Source: Prochlorococcus sp. AG-679-P15
GTDB taxonomy: Bacteria > Cyanobacteriota > Cyanobacteriia > PCC-6307 > Cyanobiaceae
Direction of reading: 5' to 3'
Assembly: GCA_003210695.1 (NCBI GenBank)
Contig: QCUW01000006.1
Span: 1-41,448, forward strand
Length of the DNA: 41,448 bases
Made by a program: the position numbers and the translations under genes
In this document: positions 28,120-39,040 of the stretch, piece after piece
Layout: each line of letters opens with the position of its first letter
How positions within the stretch are numbered: the stretch's first letter is position 1
Notes under the pieces: generated by a model
Told to the model about the DNA's origin: nothing
Seen by the model: only the letters and a program-made list of their open reading frames with translations
Databases searched by the model: none

Positions 28120-28299
28120 TCACAAGAAATTATCTGAAGAGCCAATATTTAGATTCTGTTGAGATAATTGATAAAATTTTTCATGTACCGAATTAGTAAA
28201 ATCAGCCTCGTTTGAATAATTAATTAGATCTATTGGATCTATATTTGCATCAAACCAATCATCGTATTCAATATAGTTTGGTTCTGCGAAGTAACTCAT
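28120..28299 (-). CDS. 59-aa acidic hypothetical protein (not in the ORF track)
   Basis: MSYFAEPNYIEYDDWFDANIDPIDLINYSNEADFTNSVHEKFYQLSQQNLNIGSSDNFL*. Confidence 0.45.
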   Translation of the reverse strand: MSYFAEPNYIEYDDWFDANIDPIDLINYSNEADFTNSVHEKFYQLSQQNLNIGSSDNFL

Positions 28300-28607
28300 A
28301 CATTAGTGTTAGCAAAGCAATTTTGGTTAAACTGTACAACCGATACAAAATTCAAATATCACTTAAATATATATTAACTAGAAAAATTTTTAATGGATTT
28401 CAATATATTTATTTTTCAGCTATCAGAAATAAACTTTAAGAGAATTGGCAGAATTTCTTACAACAAGAAAATGAGATTAAATAGTGATTTCTTAATAATA
28501 ATTCCGCAAATATAGTAATTAATATTAAAAAATTACAAGTGCAATCTTAATAAATTAAAAAAGTAGACTGTTTAAAAAATGAAAATTAGTAAATTTTCTA
28601 TTTAATA

Positions 28608-28657
28608 GCGGACTAAATCCTCGTGGAGTATTGGACTTTAGTCCGCACTATCTTTTT
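28608..28657 (+). ncRNA. Candidate structured small RNA or intrinsic terminator
   Basis: GCGGACTAAAtcctcgtggagtattggacTTTAGTCCGC: 10-bp perfect stem plus inner TCC/GGA pairs, followed by cttttta, in an otherwise gene-poor region. Confidence 0.5.
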
Positions 28658-29261
28658 AGCAAAGTAATTTTCAAGTGGCAACTATTGTCTCAGCTTATAT
28701 TTTCTTGATATGAATTATATAGTATTTATCCCCTTTTTAAATATCTAATATAAATCAAATTAACTATATGATTAATTGAGGTATATGAGCCAAAATAATA
28801 CTCTTTTTCATACATATTTATTTAAACAACCCATTTTTTTTAAATTAAAGGCTTTAAACACATATAAAAAAGTTATAGTAGTCATTTTTTATTAAATGAG
28901 ATCTAGTAGTCATGCTGTTGAATTAATAGTAATAAAATGTTGTTTGTTTATCTATTTTAGATGAGTTTATAAATAAATTTAGATGAGTGATTTTTATACA
29001 TTTTTAGGTTCTGTTTAATTCACTATTTTTAGCTTTCTTTTTTGCTATTCATTCTTTTGTACATTCAATTTCGCTATGGTTCATTATTATTATTACAACT
29101 AGTTAAAACAAACAGCTACTACAGCTATTCCAGGGCTACTTAACTTATGTAGAGGTTTTACTTCTCCATATTGAACGCTTTCAAGGGTTAAATATATTCT
29201 ATTTTTAATATATTTATTTATTAAAAAATTTTATGAAAGAAACGTAATAAGAATCTATAAA

Positions 29262-29338
<77 letters not shown>

Positions 29339-29383
29339 TCACATACATAGCATACATCTGAAAGGGGGTATTTTTTTCTTTTT

Positions 29384-30349
29384 TTAGGATTCTTGGTATT
29401 TTAATTGACCTTTTACTTTTATTTGAAGACCTTCTGGTAGTTTTATAATTTTATTTTTTAAGTCTTCTATTCTTAATTCGGAAATCCATTCTAGTTGTTT
29501 TAATAAATGTAAGCCCACAGCATGTTTTGCTCTTTTTGATCCATCTTCAACTTTTAAAGCTAAACCAATTCCTTCATTAATTTTACAAAGACACTGTATC
29601 CCTTCTGCTCCACCTTTACTTATTACTTGACCATGTGAGGCCTGTATTACTTCAGTATCAAATTTATTAATGTCACTAATCATTGATGAATCAGTTGTCA
29701 TTGCTCTACTTATTTGCTCTAACTCAGCATTATCCGAGCTGCTTAATAGTGAATATAATTTTGCCATTTCTAGCAACTTCATATAAAGAGTTGGAGCTCC
29801 GCAGTCATCTCTTTCAGAAATAACATTCTCTAATGGTATTTCAAGGAATTCAGATATTATTCTAAATATTTCTACCTGAAGGGGATGGTCTTCTTTTAAA
29901 TAACTTTCTAAAGGCCAATTTAATTTTTTACATGTAGCAAGAAATGCTGCATGCTTCCCTGAACAATTATGTTCTAATGGGCTTGTTTTTTTTACAGGAC
30001 ATTTAAGTTTTTTGATATCTATATCATATTCCCATAAGATTTTAAAAGCTTCTCTAGTATGTAAGATTGATCCACTATGAGATCCACATGATAAAGCTAT
30101 TGACTTAGATGAGTTTTTAATTTTTGATGAGGCTCCACTACTTACAAATGGAATTGCTTGAAATGGTTTTAATGCTGATCTTATAAAGCTTTTATATTCT
30201 GGATTCCCTGCACACATTAAAACTCTACCTTTCTTATCACTTATTACTGCATGTACTTTGTGAATGGATTCAAGTTTTGAACCTCTCATTAAGATTACAT
30301 CTAAGGGAGGATTGTTTGATGTATATAAATTTTTAAAATTAGAACTCAT
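29384..30349 (-). CDS. Asparaginase family protein (L-asparaginase II type)
   Basis: VILMRGSKLESIHKVHAVISDKKGRVLMCAGNP, ALSCGSHSG, HNCSGKHAAFLATC. Confidence 0.9.
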   Translation of the reverse strand: MSSNFKNLYTSNNPPLDVILMRGSKLESIHKVHAVISDKKGRVLMCAGNPEYKSFIRSALKPFQAIPFVSSGASSKIKNSSKSIALSCGSHSGSILHTREAFKILWEYDIDIKKLKCPVKKTSPLEHNCSGKHAAFLATCKKLNWPLESYLKEDHPLQVEIFRIISEFLEIPLENVISERDDCGAPTLYMKLLEMAKLYSLLSSSDNAELEQISRAMTTDSSMISDINKFDTEVIQASHGQVISKGGAEGIQCLCKINEGIGLALKVEDGSKRAKHAVGLHLLKQLEWISELRIEDLKNKIIKLPEGLQIKVKGQLKYQES

Positions 30350-30843
30350 TTTAAATATTTGTATTGGAAGAGCAATATCCCAAATAAAGCTAATATTAAT
30401 ATGAGAGATATAACTTGTATTAAATTTTTTAGAATTGGCTTTACTTCTAATAACGCTATCAATGATTCTTTTTCCTTTAAATTAACTGGTTTAATCCAAA
30501 TTTGTCCGTCATACCAACCTGATTCTTCATATTCAATTTTTTCAGAAGTTAATCTTTTGAATATATGATTCCAGCCAAGATATAACCTAATACATAAAAG
30601 AAATGGTAAGGATAAACTACAAAAAAGACTTAATAAAATGTACTTTGATGTAGAAGTTTCAAAATAGACACTACCTGAAGAAATAACAATAAATAAAATA
30701 AAAGTTGCTAGCCAAAACTTAAATAATATTAATGAAAACTTTTTTTTTGATTTTGGCCAAGAAAAAATTGTGGATTTAGATAATTCAATAAATTCATTTG
30801 TGGGTTGTTGGTTTAAAGGAACAGGATTATTATTTTTGCTCAT
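30346..30843 (-). CDS. CGLD27/Ycf36-like (DUF1230) membrane protein
   Basis: Two TM regions, LYLGWNHIFKRLTSEKIEYEESGWYDGQIWIKP. Confidence 0.8.
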   Translation of the reverse strand: MSKNNNPVPLNQQPTNEFIELSKSTIFSWPKSKKKFSLILFKFWLATFILFIVISSGSVYFETSTSKYILLSLFCSLSLPFLLCIRLYLGWNHIFKRLTSEKIEYEESGWYDGQIWIKPVNLKEKESLIALLEVKPILKNLIQVISLILILALFGILLFQYKYLK

Positions 30844-30852
30844 GAATATTAT

Positions 30853-31197
30853 TTATGGGAATTGCAAGTTATCTCCATTGCTCCAAAAAGATTCAAGATC
30901 ATAAAACTTCCTTATCTCTGGTTGAAAAATATTTATTATTAAATCACCATAATCAAGTAGAGCCCATTTGGCTTCGTTAATTCCTTCTTTTCTAATTGGT
31001 TCGATATTAGCATTTTCTTTCAATTCCATCTCAACAGAATTAGTGATTGATCGAACTTGAACATCTGATAGGCCTTCAGCAATAAGTATCCATTCACTAA
31101 TATATGAAACTTTATTAATATTAATAACCTTTATCTCTTTTGCTTTCTTTTCATCACAAGCTTTTGCTGCCATTAAAACTAAAAATTTACTGTCCAT
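30853..31197 (-). CDS. rsfS: Ribosomal silencing factor RsfS
   Basis: EWILIAEGLSDVQVRSITNSVEMEL, EGINEAKWALLDYGDLIINIFQPEIRKFYDLESFW; start MDSKFL at 31197 is more likely than 31269. Confidence 0.92.
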   Translation of the reverse strand: MDSKFLVLMAAKACDEKKAKEIKVININKVSYISEWILIAEGLSDVQVRSITNSVEMELKENANIEPIRKEGINEAKWALLDYGDLIINIFQPEIRKFYDLESFWSNGDNLQFP

Positions 31198-31825
31198 ATA
31201 CGTTTTCACTTGAAACTGATTTATCTGAACTTTCTTGTTGCGATAGTTCTGATCTGGCTTTTTCTGCACTTTTTCTTAATGCTTCTAATCTATCTTCAAA
31301 AATAATTCTTTTTTTCTTCTTTCTGGTTTTTTCTATTAACTCTTTTAATGCTCCACCAAGGCTTTTATAGGCGTTAGGAATACTATATCCAAATCGGCAT
31401 GCAAGGTCTATCGCTCTTTCATCTGCAAAAATAGCATCTTGTAGTTTTTTTTCTGAATTATTTTTTAGGTAAAGTCTATATCCTGCAAAACCTGATAAGC
31501 CAAGAGCTAGTAGTAATAATAATCCATCTTGAACCCATAGTTCACCAATCGCCCCTCCAAGTCCTATCGCTAAAGCCGCCATTTCCCAGCCGTCTCTGGG
31601 AATTGCATCGTTTTGAATCTTTCCTACCTCATGCCAAAATAGTAGATTTCTATGGTCGATTGCATAATTATCCCATTCTTCTAGATCTATTTGAATTTCA
31701 ACTTCGTCACGACCAATTTCCTCTAATGTTATCAATGGAGGATCAATAGCGGCGGCAGCTTCAATAAAAACCCAACTTTCATTCTCCGGTGGCAACAAAC
31801 TCTTAAGTCGCTGAAGTTCACTCAT
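31187..31825 (-). CDS. DUF3318 cyanobacterial membrane protein
   Basis: MSELQRLKSLLPPENESWVFIEAAAAIDPPLITLEEIGRDEVEIQIDLEEWD; likely start at 31825. Confidence 0.8.
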   Translation of the reverse strand: MSELQRLKSLLPPENESWVFIEAAAAIDPPLITLEEIGRDEVEIQIDLEEWDNYAIDHRNLLFWHEVGKIQNDAIPRDGWEMAALAIGLGGAIGELWVQDGLLLLLALGLSGFAGYRLYLKNNSEKKLQDAIFADERAIDLACRFGYSIPNAYKSLGGALKELIEKTRKKKKRIIFEDRLEALRKSAEKARSELSQQESSDKSVSSENVYGQ

Positions 31826-31932
31826 AAAATATATTTTATTATCAATACTATAGAAACAAATGTTGCTTTTCAAGTAACTTGATTAACATCTGATGATTTA
31901 TAAGTAGCATTAAATAAATAAAGTTTTAAATT

Positions 31933-34900
31933 ATGCCTCAAAGAGGTGATCTTAAAAAAATCATTATTCTTGGTTCTGGACCTATTGTTATAGGCCAAGC
32001 ATGTGAATTTGATTATTCAGGAACGCAGGCTTGTAAAGTTTTGAGAAAAGCTGGCTATGAAATTATTTTAATTAATTCGAATCCGGCATCTATAATGACT
32101 GATCCAGATATAGCAAATAAAACGTATATTGAACCTTTAACTCCTGAAATAGTTTCTCAAATAATATTAAAAGAAAAACCTGATGCGATACTTCCAACAA
32201 TGGGTGGTCAGACTGCTCTTAATCTAGCTGTAAAACTATCTGAATCTGATTTTTTGAAAAAGAATAATGTTGAATTAATAGGAGCTGATTTAAAAGCTAT
32301 TAATAAGGCTGAAGATAGAAAATTATTTAAGGAAGCTATGGAAAAAATAAATGTTAATATTTGTCCTTCTGGAATTGCTTCTGATTTAACTGAAGCTATT
32401 AAAGTATCTAAACAAATCAATTCATATCCATTAATTATTAGACCCGCGTTTACTTTAGGCGGAGTTGGAGGAGGTATAGCATATAATCTTGAAGAATTTA
32501 ATGATCTTTGTAAATCTGGATTAGAGGAAAGTCCTAGTACTCAAATATTGATTGAAAAATCTTTAATTGGTTGGAAGGAATTTGAATTAGAAGTTATGAG
32601 AGATAAAGCTGATAACGTTGTCATAATTTGTAGTATTGAAAATCTTGACCCAATGGGCGTTCATACTGGCGATTCAATTACAGTTGCTCCTGCTCAAACA
32701 TTAACTGATAAAGAATATCAGAGACTCAGAGATCTATCGTTAAAAATCATTAGAGAAGTAGGTGTTGAAACAGGAGGAAGTAATATTCAATTTGCTGTAA
32801 ATCCAAAAAATGGAGATGTAATAGTTATTGAGATGAATCCAAGGGTAAGTAGATCTTCTGCATTAGCTAGCAAAGCTACAGGTTTTCCAATAGCTAAAAT
32901 TGCAGCTTTGTTATCTGTTGGATACACACTAGATGAAATTATTAATGATATTACTAAAAAAACACCTTCATGTTTTGAGCCTTCAATTGATTATGTCGTA
33001 ACTAAAGTACCAAGATTTGCTTTTGAAAAATTTAAAGGTTCTTCTCAAATTCTAAATACAGCAATGAAATCTGTTGGTGAATCAATGGCAATTGGTCGTT
33101 CATTTGAAGAATCGTTTCAAAAAGCACTGAGATCATTGGAAATTGGTATTTTTGGTTGGGAATGCGATTCTATTAAAGATTTCAATGACGAAAATGATTT
33201 AAAAAACAATTTACGAAAACCAACTTCTGAAAGAATTCTAATAATTAAAAAAGCAATGGAAGCTGGTAAAACTGATTCTTTTATCAATGAAATAACTAAT
33301 ATAGACTTATGGTTTATTGAGAAGTTACGAAATATTTTTAATTTTGAGAATCGATTTTTGAGAGGTAATGTACTTACTGAAATTGATAGAGATTTGATGT
33401 TAATTGCTAAGCAATATGGCTTTTCAGATCAACAGATTGCAAAATTAACTTACTCTGAGTTTTTTGAAGTAAGAAACTATCGAAAAAATCTCAATATCCT
33501 ACCACTTTACAAAACAGTAGACACTTGTTCAGCAGAGTTTTCATCTGAAACACCATATCATTACTCGACTTATGAGGAATCCTTTTCTGAAAGGAGTTTA
33601 GAGTTATCTGACAATGAAATTTTTTCTAATAAGGAAAATATTTTAAAAAAAATTTTAATATTGGGTGGTGGACCTAACAGAATTGGTCAAGGTATTGAAT
33701 TTGATTATTGTTGTTGCCATGCCTCATATCAATCATCAAGTAATGGTTATCAAACAATAATGGTTAACAGTAATCCTGAAACTGTTTCAACTGATTATGA
33801 TACCAGTGATATATTGTATTTTGAACCTGTTACTTTAGAAGATGTTCTTAATATAGTTGAAGCAGAAAATCCATATGGTTTAATAGTTCAATTCGGAGGG
33901 CAAACTCCTCTAAAATTATCATTACCATTATTCAATTGGTTGAAATCTAAAGAAGGTGTCAATTGTAACTCTAAAATTCTTGGAACTTCCCCTTTATCCA
34001 TTGATATTGCTGAAAATAGAGAAGAATTTACAAAGATTCTAGAAGAATTAAACATCAGACAACCTCTCAATGGAATAGCACGCAATCATGAACAGGCATT
34101 ATTAGTTGCAAATAACATAGGCTTTCCATTAGTTGTAAGGCCATCATATGTATTAGGTGGAAGAGCTATGGAAATTGTCAAAGATAAAATTGAATTGTCT
34201 CGATATATATCAGAGGCAGTTAAAGTTTCACCCGATCATCCGATCCTTTTGGATCAATATTTAAGTAATGCGATAGAGATTGATGTTGATGCATTGTGTG
34301 ATGATACTGGTTCAGTTGTTATAGCAGGACTAATGGAACATGTAGAACCTGCTGGGATTCATTCTGGAGATTCGGCCTGTTGCTTACCTGCAATTTCTTT
34401 ATCTAAACTTACAATAGAAACTGTGAAAGAATGGACGAAATTAATTGCAAATAGATTAAATGTTGTTGGGTTAATTAATTTACAATTTGCAGTTTCTAAC
34501 ATAAATAATCAAGATGAAATATATATTCTTGAAGCTAATCCACGAGCATCAAGAACAATACCTTTTGTCTCTAAAGCTATTGGTAAGCCTATTGCCAAAT
34601 TGGCAACTCAATTAATGCAAGGAAGTTCTTTAAAAGATGTAAATTTTACAAAGGAATTAATTCCAAAATATCAAGCGGTTAAAGAAGCAGTTTTGCCCTT
34701 TAAAAGATTCCCTGGTTCTGATACTTTACTTGGGCCAGAGATGCGCTCTACAGGTGAAGTTATGGGTTTAGCTAAGGATTTCGGCTTGGCTTATGCTAAG
34801 TCTGAATTAGCTGCAGGTAATGGGGTTCCCTCTGAAGGTATAGCGTTTTTATCTACTAATGATTTAGATAAAAATAAATTAGAGGAGATAGCCAGAGAAC

Positions 34901-35232
34901 TAATAGTTTTAGGTTTTAAATTAATTGCAACTAAGGGCACTGCTAGATATTTATTAAATTTAGGGATTGAAGTAGACGAAGTTTTAAAGGTACATGAGGG
35001 GAGGCCTAATATTGAAGATTTAATTCGTTCTGGTCTTATCCAATTAGTAATAAATACACCAATTGGTTCTCAAGCTTTTCATGATGATGCTTATTTAAGA
35101 CGAGCAGCGTTAGAATATAATATTCCAACTTTTACAACTATTCCTGCTGCAAAAGCAGCCTTGAAGGCAATTAAATCATTACAGATATATAAATTTGATA
35201 CTGTATCACTTCAAGAAATTCATAGCTACTAG
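31933..35232 (+). CDS. carB: Carbamoyl-phosphate synthase large subunit
   Basis: Duplicated ATP-grasp architecture; [46 protein letters not shown]. Confidence 0.98.
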   Translation: MPQRGDLKKIIILGSGPIVIGQACEFDYSGTQACKVLRKAGYEIILINSNPASIMTDPDIANKTYIEPLTPEIVSQIILKEKPDAILPTMGGQTALNLAVKLSESDFLKKNNVELIGADLKAINKAEDRKLFKEAMEKINVNICPSGIASDLTEAIKVSKQINSYPLIIRPAFTLGGVGGGIAYNLEEFNDLCKSGLEESPSTQILIEKSLIGWKEFELEVMRDKADNVVIICSIENLDPMGVHTGDSITVAPAQTLTDKEYQRLRDLSLKIIREVGVETGGSNIQFAVNPKNGDVIVIEMNPRVSRSSALASKATGFPIAKIAALLSVGYTLDEIINDITKKTPSCFEPSIDYVVTKVPRFAFEKFKGSSQILNTAMKSVGESMAIGRSFEESFQKALRSLEIGIFGWECDSIKDFNDENDLKNNLRKPTSERILIIKKAMEAGKTDSFINEITNIDLWFIEKLRNIFNFENRFLRGNVLTEIDRDLMLIAKQYGFSDQQIAKLTYSEFFEVRNYRKNLNILPLYKTVDTCSAEFSSETPYHYSTYEESFSERSLELSDNEIFSNKENILKKILILGGGPNRIGQGIEFDYCCCHASYQSSSNGYQTIMVNSNPETVSTDYDTSDILYFEPVTLEDVLNIVEAENPYGLIVQFGGQTPLKLSLPLFNWLKSKEGVNCNSKILGTSPLSIDIAENREEFTKILEELNIRQPLNGIARNHEQALLVANNIGFPLVVRPSYVLGGRAMEIVKDKIELSRYISEAVKVSPDHPILLDQYLSNAIEIDVDALCDDTGSVVIAGLMEHVEPAGIHSGDSACCLPAISLSKLTIETVKEWTKLIANRLNVVGLINLQFAVSNINNQDEIYILEANPRASRTIPFVSKAIGKPIAKLATQLMQGSSLKDVNFTKELIPKYQAVKEAVLPFKRFPGSDTLLGPEMRSTGEVMGLAKDFGLAYAKSELAAGNGVPSEGIAFLSTNDLDKNKLEEIARELIVLGFKLIATKGTARYLLNLGIEVDEVLKVHEGRPNIEDLIRSGLIQLVINTPIGSQAFHDDAYLRRAALEYNIPTFTTIPAAKAALKAIKSLQIYKFDTVSLQEIHSY

Positions 35233-35235
35233 GAA

Positions 35236-35454
35236 TTATTCATAATTTTTAAGTTTCACTCTTAATTGGTCAGCAAGAGAATTTCTACCAACGGATAATA
35301 ATTTAAGAGTATCTTCATACATTTTTAATTGGGTTTCGGCTATTTGTAATCCTTTAATTAATTCTTTTGTATCATTTGATAAATTGTTAACCTCATATTT
35401 TTTCCCCTCAAATGTTAATAATGGACTATTACGGTTATTTTCTTTTTCAGTCAT
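35236..35454 (-). CDS. Small DUF6447-like hypothetical protein
   Basis: LLTFEGKKYEVNNLSNDTKELIKGLQIAETQLKMYEDTLKLLSVGRNSLADQL. Confidence 0.6.
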   Translation of the reverse strand: MTEKENNRNSPLLTFEGKKYEVNNLSNDTKELIKGLQIAETQLKMYEDTLKLLSVGRNSLADQLRVKLKNYE

Positions 35455-35484
35455 AACTTTTTCTTTTTAATAAATAAAATATAA

Positions 35485-37191
35485 TCAGTTTATCTTTATC
35501 AACTGTTTTTCACATAATTCTTTATATATACCATTTTTATTGAACAAATCTATATGTTTTCCGCTATCAATAATCATACCTTTATCAAAAACAACAATTT
35601 TATCTGCTCCCTGAGTAGTAGATAATCTATGAGCAATTATAATAACAGTTCTATTATTCATTGCTTGATTTAACCCTTTTTGAACTTCTGCTTCTGATTC
35701 TGCATCTAAGGCACTAGTCGCTTCATCCAATAATAAAATTGATGGATTCCCTAGTATAGCTCTGGCAATAGCAATTCTCTGAATCTGACCTCCTGAAAAG
35801 TTTGTACCTCTTTCGCTTATTTTTGTATCGTATTTATTTGGAAGTTTTTGAATGAATTTATGGGCATTTGCAATCTTTGCTGACTTTATTACTTCTTCTT
35901 CACTAAATTCCCTTCCCATTTTTATTACTTCAATAATTCGTCCAGAGAACAAAAAAGGTTGTTGTTGTACTAAAGCTATGTTTTTTCTTAAATCTATTGA
36001 ACTTATAGATTTAATATCTTTATCGTCTATATAAATTTTACCTTTATTTGGAGTGATGAATTTAAGGATTAATGACATCATTGTACTTTTACCAGCTCCT
36101 GAAGATCCAACAAAAGCAATTACATTTCCTTTTGAAATTTCTAGATTTATATCTTTTAAAACTTGATTATTCTTTTTATACTCGAAACTAACTTTTTTGA
36201 ACTCTATCTTTCCATCAATTTTTGATATGTTTTTTAGATCATTCTCTTCTTGTTCTATAGGTTCTAAGTTTATCTTTTTTAATCTATTCAATGAAGCCTC
36301 TGTTTGCTTGAAATCATTAAAATTTGTACTAATGTGGCTTATTGGGTCAATAAGCATCAGTATGGCTGCAAAAAAACTGCTGAATTCTTCGCTAGTTAAT
36401 AGACCTTGGTTTATTCTTAATGTCCCCAAACCTAATATTGCTAATATTCCAAAAGCTTCAACAAATCCTACAACTGGATGTTGGAAAGCGAGTAATTTAA
36501 GTGTTTTGTATTTTGCTTTTTTATTATTTTTCAATCTTTTATTAAATCTTTCCTTAATCCAGTTTTCTGCAGCAAATGCTCTTATGGTTGATATCCCATT
36601 TATAGACTCACCTATTAATCCAGCTAAATCGCTTGTAGTTTCTTGACTCTTTTCAGAAGCTCTTAAAACTCTTTTCCCAAATGTATTTACTGAAATAATT
36701 ATTATTGGAGCAATAACAAGAGTAGATAATGTTAATGACCAATCTAAATAAAACATATAAATAATCACTGCTAATAATTGTAAAATACATGGCAATGTAT
36801 CTTGAAATGATTTATAAATCACTTCACTGACTCTGTCAGCATCTTCTGTGAGCCTATACGTTATATCACCTGCAGAGATATTACTAATAGAATTTATTTT
36901 AATTTTTTGAATATTACTAAATAATTTTTGTCTCATTACTTCACTAATTTCTAGTGCAGGTTTTGCAACATATATATCTTGACCGAATTGAGCTATTTTT
37001 TGAATTAAGAATATTACAAGAGCACTTATTATTATTTTAGAAACATTTAAAAGATCTCCTGTACCTATTGCTGGGATCAATTTCCCAGCAACATAAGCTA
37101 ATATCGGCCAACATCCTACATAAATAATCATGCAAACAAAACCTTTTAAAAATCTATTTATATATGGAGTTATTGGTGGAATTAATCGCAA
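35485..37191 (-). CDS. ABC exporter (MsbA/ABCB-like, fused TM and ATPase)
   Basis: Six-TM N-terminus, Walker A GSSGAGKSTMMSLIL, FSGGQIQRIAIARAIL, LLLDEATSALD. Confidence 0.93.
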   Translation of the reverse strand: MRLIPPITPYINRFLKGFVCMIIYVGCWPILAYVAGKLIPAIGTGDLLNVSKIIISALVIFLIQKIAQFGQDIYVAKPALEISEVMRQKLFSNIQKIKINSISNISAGDITYRLTEDADRVSEVIYKSFQDTLPCILQLLAVIIYMFYLDWSLTLSTLVIAPIIIISVNTFGKRVLRASEKSQETTSDLAGLIGESINGISTIRAFAAENWIKERFNKRLKNNKKAKYKTLKLLAFQHPVVGFVEAFGILAILGLGTLRINQGLLTSEEFSSFFAAILMLIDPISHISTNFNDFKQTEASLNRLKKINLEPIEQEENDLKNISKIDGKIEFKKVSFEYKKNNQVLKDINLEISKGNVIAFVGSSGAGKSTMMSLILKFITPNKGKIYIDDKDIKSISSIDLRKNIALVQQQPFLFSGRIIEVIKMGREFSEEEVIKSAKIANAHKFIQKLPNKYDTKISERGTNFSGGQIQRIAIARAILGNPSILLLDEATSALDAESEAEVQKGLNQAMNNRTVIIIAHRLSTTQGADKIVVFDKGMIIDSGKHIDLFNKNGIYKELCEKQLIKIN

Positions 37192-37247
37192 GATATTCTG
37201 TTAAAGTATTCTTTTTATTTTATCAATAGCTGCGGTTTATTAAAACA

Positions 37248-37424
37248 ATGAAATTAGATCAATTTTTAAAATGGAATAACTTTGCTTCTTCTGGAGGTGA
37301 GGCCAAAATTCTTATAAAGTCTGGACTTATTAAAGTGAATGGAGAAATAGAAACAAAAAGAGGAAGAAAACTAATCAAAGGAGATAAAGTTATGTTTCTA
37401 AAAAATGAATTAATTTTTGAATAA
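37248..37424 (+). CDS. 58-aa S4-domain RNA-binding protein (not in the ORF track)
   Basis: MKLDQFLKWNNFASSGGEAKILIKSGLIKVNGEIETKRGRKLIKGDKVMFLKNELIFE*. Confidence 0.85.
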   Translation: MKLDQFLKWNNFASSGGEAKILIKSGLIKVNGEIETKRGRKLIKGDKVMFLKNELIFE

Positions 37425-37476
37425 TTAGCTTATTTACCGCAAGCTATATTAGTATAATTTTCTTGGTCAATATATT

Positions 37477-38202
37477 TTGAGAAAATCTGTAATCGCTGGT
37501 AATTGGAAGATGCACATGACATGTGCCGATACAAAAAATTATTTGGAGGTTTTTCTTCCACTTATTAAAAATATTCCTAATGATAGAAAAATAGTAATTG
37601 CACCTCCATTTACAGCAATTTCTACTTTTTCAAATTATTCCAACTTTGAATATTTAGATATTGCAAGTCAAAATATTCATTGGGAAGAAAAAGGAGCTTT
37701 TACAGCAGAAATCTCCCCGACAATGCTTATTGAACACAAAGTTCAATATGCAATTGTTGGTCATAGTGAACCTCGAAAATATTTTAGTGAAAGTGATGAG
37801 CAAATTAATAAAAGGGCAGTTTTTGCACAATCAAGTGGTCTTACTCCAATAGTTTGTGTTGGTGAAACTCTTGAACAAAGAGAAAGAGGTGAAGCGGATA
37901 GGGTTATTACCAGACAGGTTGAACAGGGTTTGGAGAATACTGATCCATCTAATCTCATAGTCGCTTATGAACCTATATGGGCTATTGGTACCGGTAAAAC
38001 TTGTGAAGCAAGTGATGCAAATAAAATATGTGCTTTGATAAGGAAGTTAATTGGATATGAAGATGTAATAATTCAATATGGAGGATCAGTTAAACCAAAT
38101 AATATTGACGAAATTATGTCAATGAGTGATATAGATGGAGTCTTGGTTGGAGGGGCATCATTAGATCCTAATAGTTTTGCAAGAATTGCAAATTATCAAT
38201 AA
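37477..38202 (+). CDS. tpiA: Triosephosphate isomerase
   Basis: [54 protein letters not shown] start. Confidence 0.97.
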   Translation: MRKSVIAGNWKMHMTCADTKNYLEVFLPLIKNIPNDRKIVIAPPFTAISTFSNYSNFEYLDIASQNIHWEEKGAFTAEISPTMLIEHKVQYAIVGHSEPRKYFSESDEQINKRAVFAQSSGLTPIVCVGETLEQRERGEADRVITRQVEQGLENTDPSNLIVAYEPIWAIGTGKTCEASDANKICALIRKLIGYEDVIIQYGGSVKPNNIDEIMSMSDIDGVLVGGASLDPNSFARIANYQ

Positions 38203-39031
38203 TAAAAACCCGTGGCCAAAAGGGTGGGGACAAAAAACCGCTATAATGGGGGTTATCAATTTAACTCCTGATTCATTTAGTGATGGTGGAGATTTAAATT
38301 CTTCAAAGAAAGTTTTAGATCAAGTTAATAATTTTTTGAGTAACGGTGTAGATATTGTTGATCTTGGTGCTCAGAGCACAAGGCCTGGTGCTGAAGAAGT
38401 TGGATCTAAAAAAGAAATAGAAAGGTTGATCCCATATTTGAAATTAATAAGATCTAAATATCCAGATGTTTTAATTTCTATTGATACCTTTAATTCTGAT
38501 GTAGCTTACGAAGCTCTTTTAAATGGTGCAAATTGGATTAATGATGTTACGGGCGGAAGAAGAGATAAGGAGATTTTGGATGTTGTTTCAAAATTTAATT
38601 GCCCATTTGTTATAACTCACAGTCGTGGGAATAGTAAAAATATGAATGAACTTTCTAAATATGAAAATGTATTGAGTGAGGTTAAGTCCTCTCTTGAGAT
38701 CCTAATAAATGATGCTTTTGAGAAGAACATATCAAGAGAAAATATAATTGTGGATCCTGGAATTGGTTTTTCAAAAGATATTATTCAAAATCTCGAAATT
38801 TTAAGAAACTTGGATGTATTTAAAGAATTAAATTTACCAATCCTTATTGGAGCATCAAGGAAAAGATTTATAGGAGAAATTTTAGATGAAATAAATCCTA
38901 AAGAAAGAGATATAGGAACACTCGCAATAAGTTGTCTTTGTTCACAATTTAATATTGATATTGTAAGAGTTCATAATGTAAAAATGAATTATCAAATTCT
39001 TAAAGTCGCCGATAGTATTTACAGAGAATAG
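38177..39031 (+). CDS. folP: Dihydropteroate synthase
   Basis: [48 protein letters not shown]; overlaps tpiA. Confidence 0.96.
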   Translation: MQELQIINNKNPWPKGWGQKTAIMGVINLTPDSFSDGGDLNSSKKVLDQVNNFLSNGVDIVDLGAQSTRPGAEEVGSKKEIERLIPYLKLIRSKYPDVLISIDTFNSDVAYEALLNGANWINDVTGGRRDKEILDVVSKFNCPFVITHSRGNSKNMNELSKYENVLSEVKSSLEILINDAFEKNISRENIIVDPGIGFSKDIIQNLEILRNLDVFKELNLPILIGASRKRFIGEILDEINPKERDIGTLAISCLCSQFNIDIVRVHNVKMNYQILKVADSIYRE

Positions 39032-39040
39032 AAGGAATTA

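Noticed and set aside
28233-28439. Plus-strand 68-aa ORF
   Set aside because: Mostly antisense to a more protein-like acidic ORF; composition looks random
28788-28990. Tiny ORFs such as MSQNNTLFHTYLFKQPIFFKLKALNTYKKVIVVIFY and MRSSSHAVELIVIKCCLFIYFR
   Set aside because: Short, AT-driven, and no supporting context
36197-36646. 149-aa plus-strand ORF inside the ABC exporter gene
   Set aside because: Long but entirely antisense to a well-supported ABC transporter
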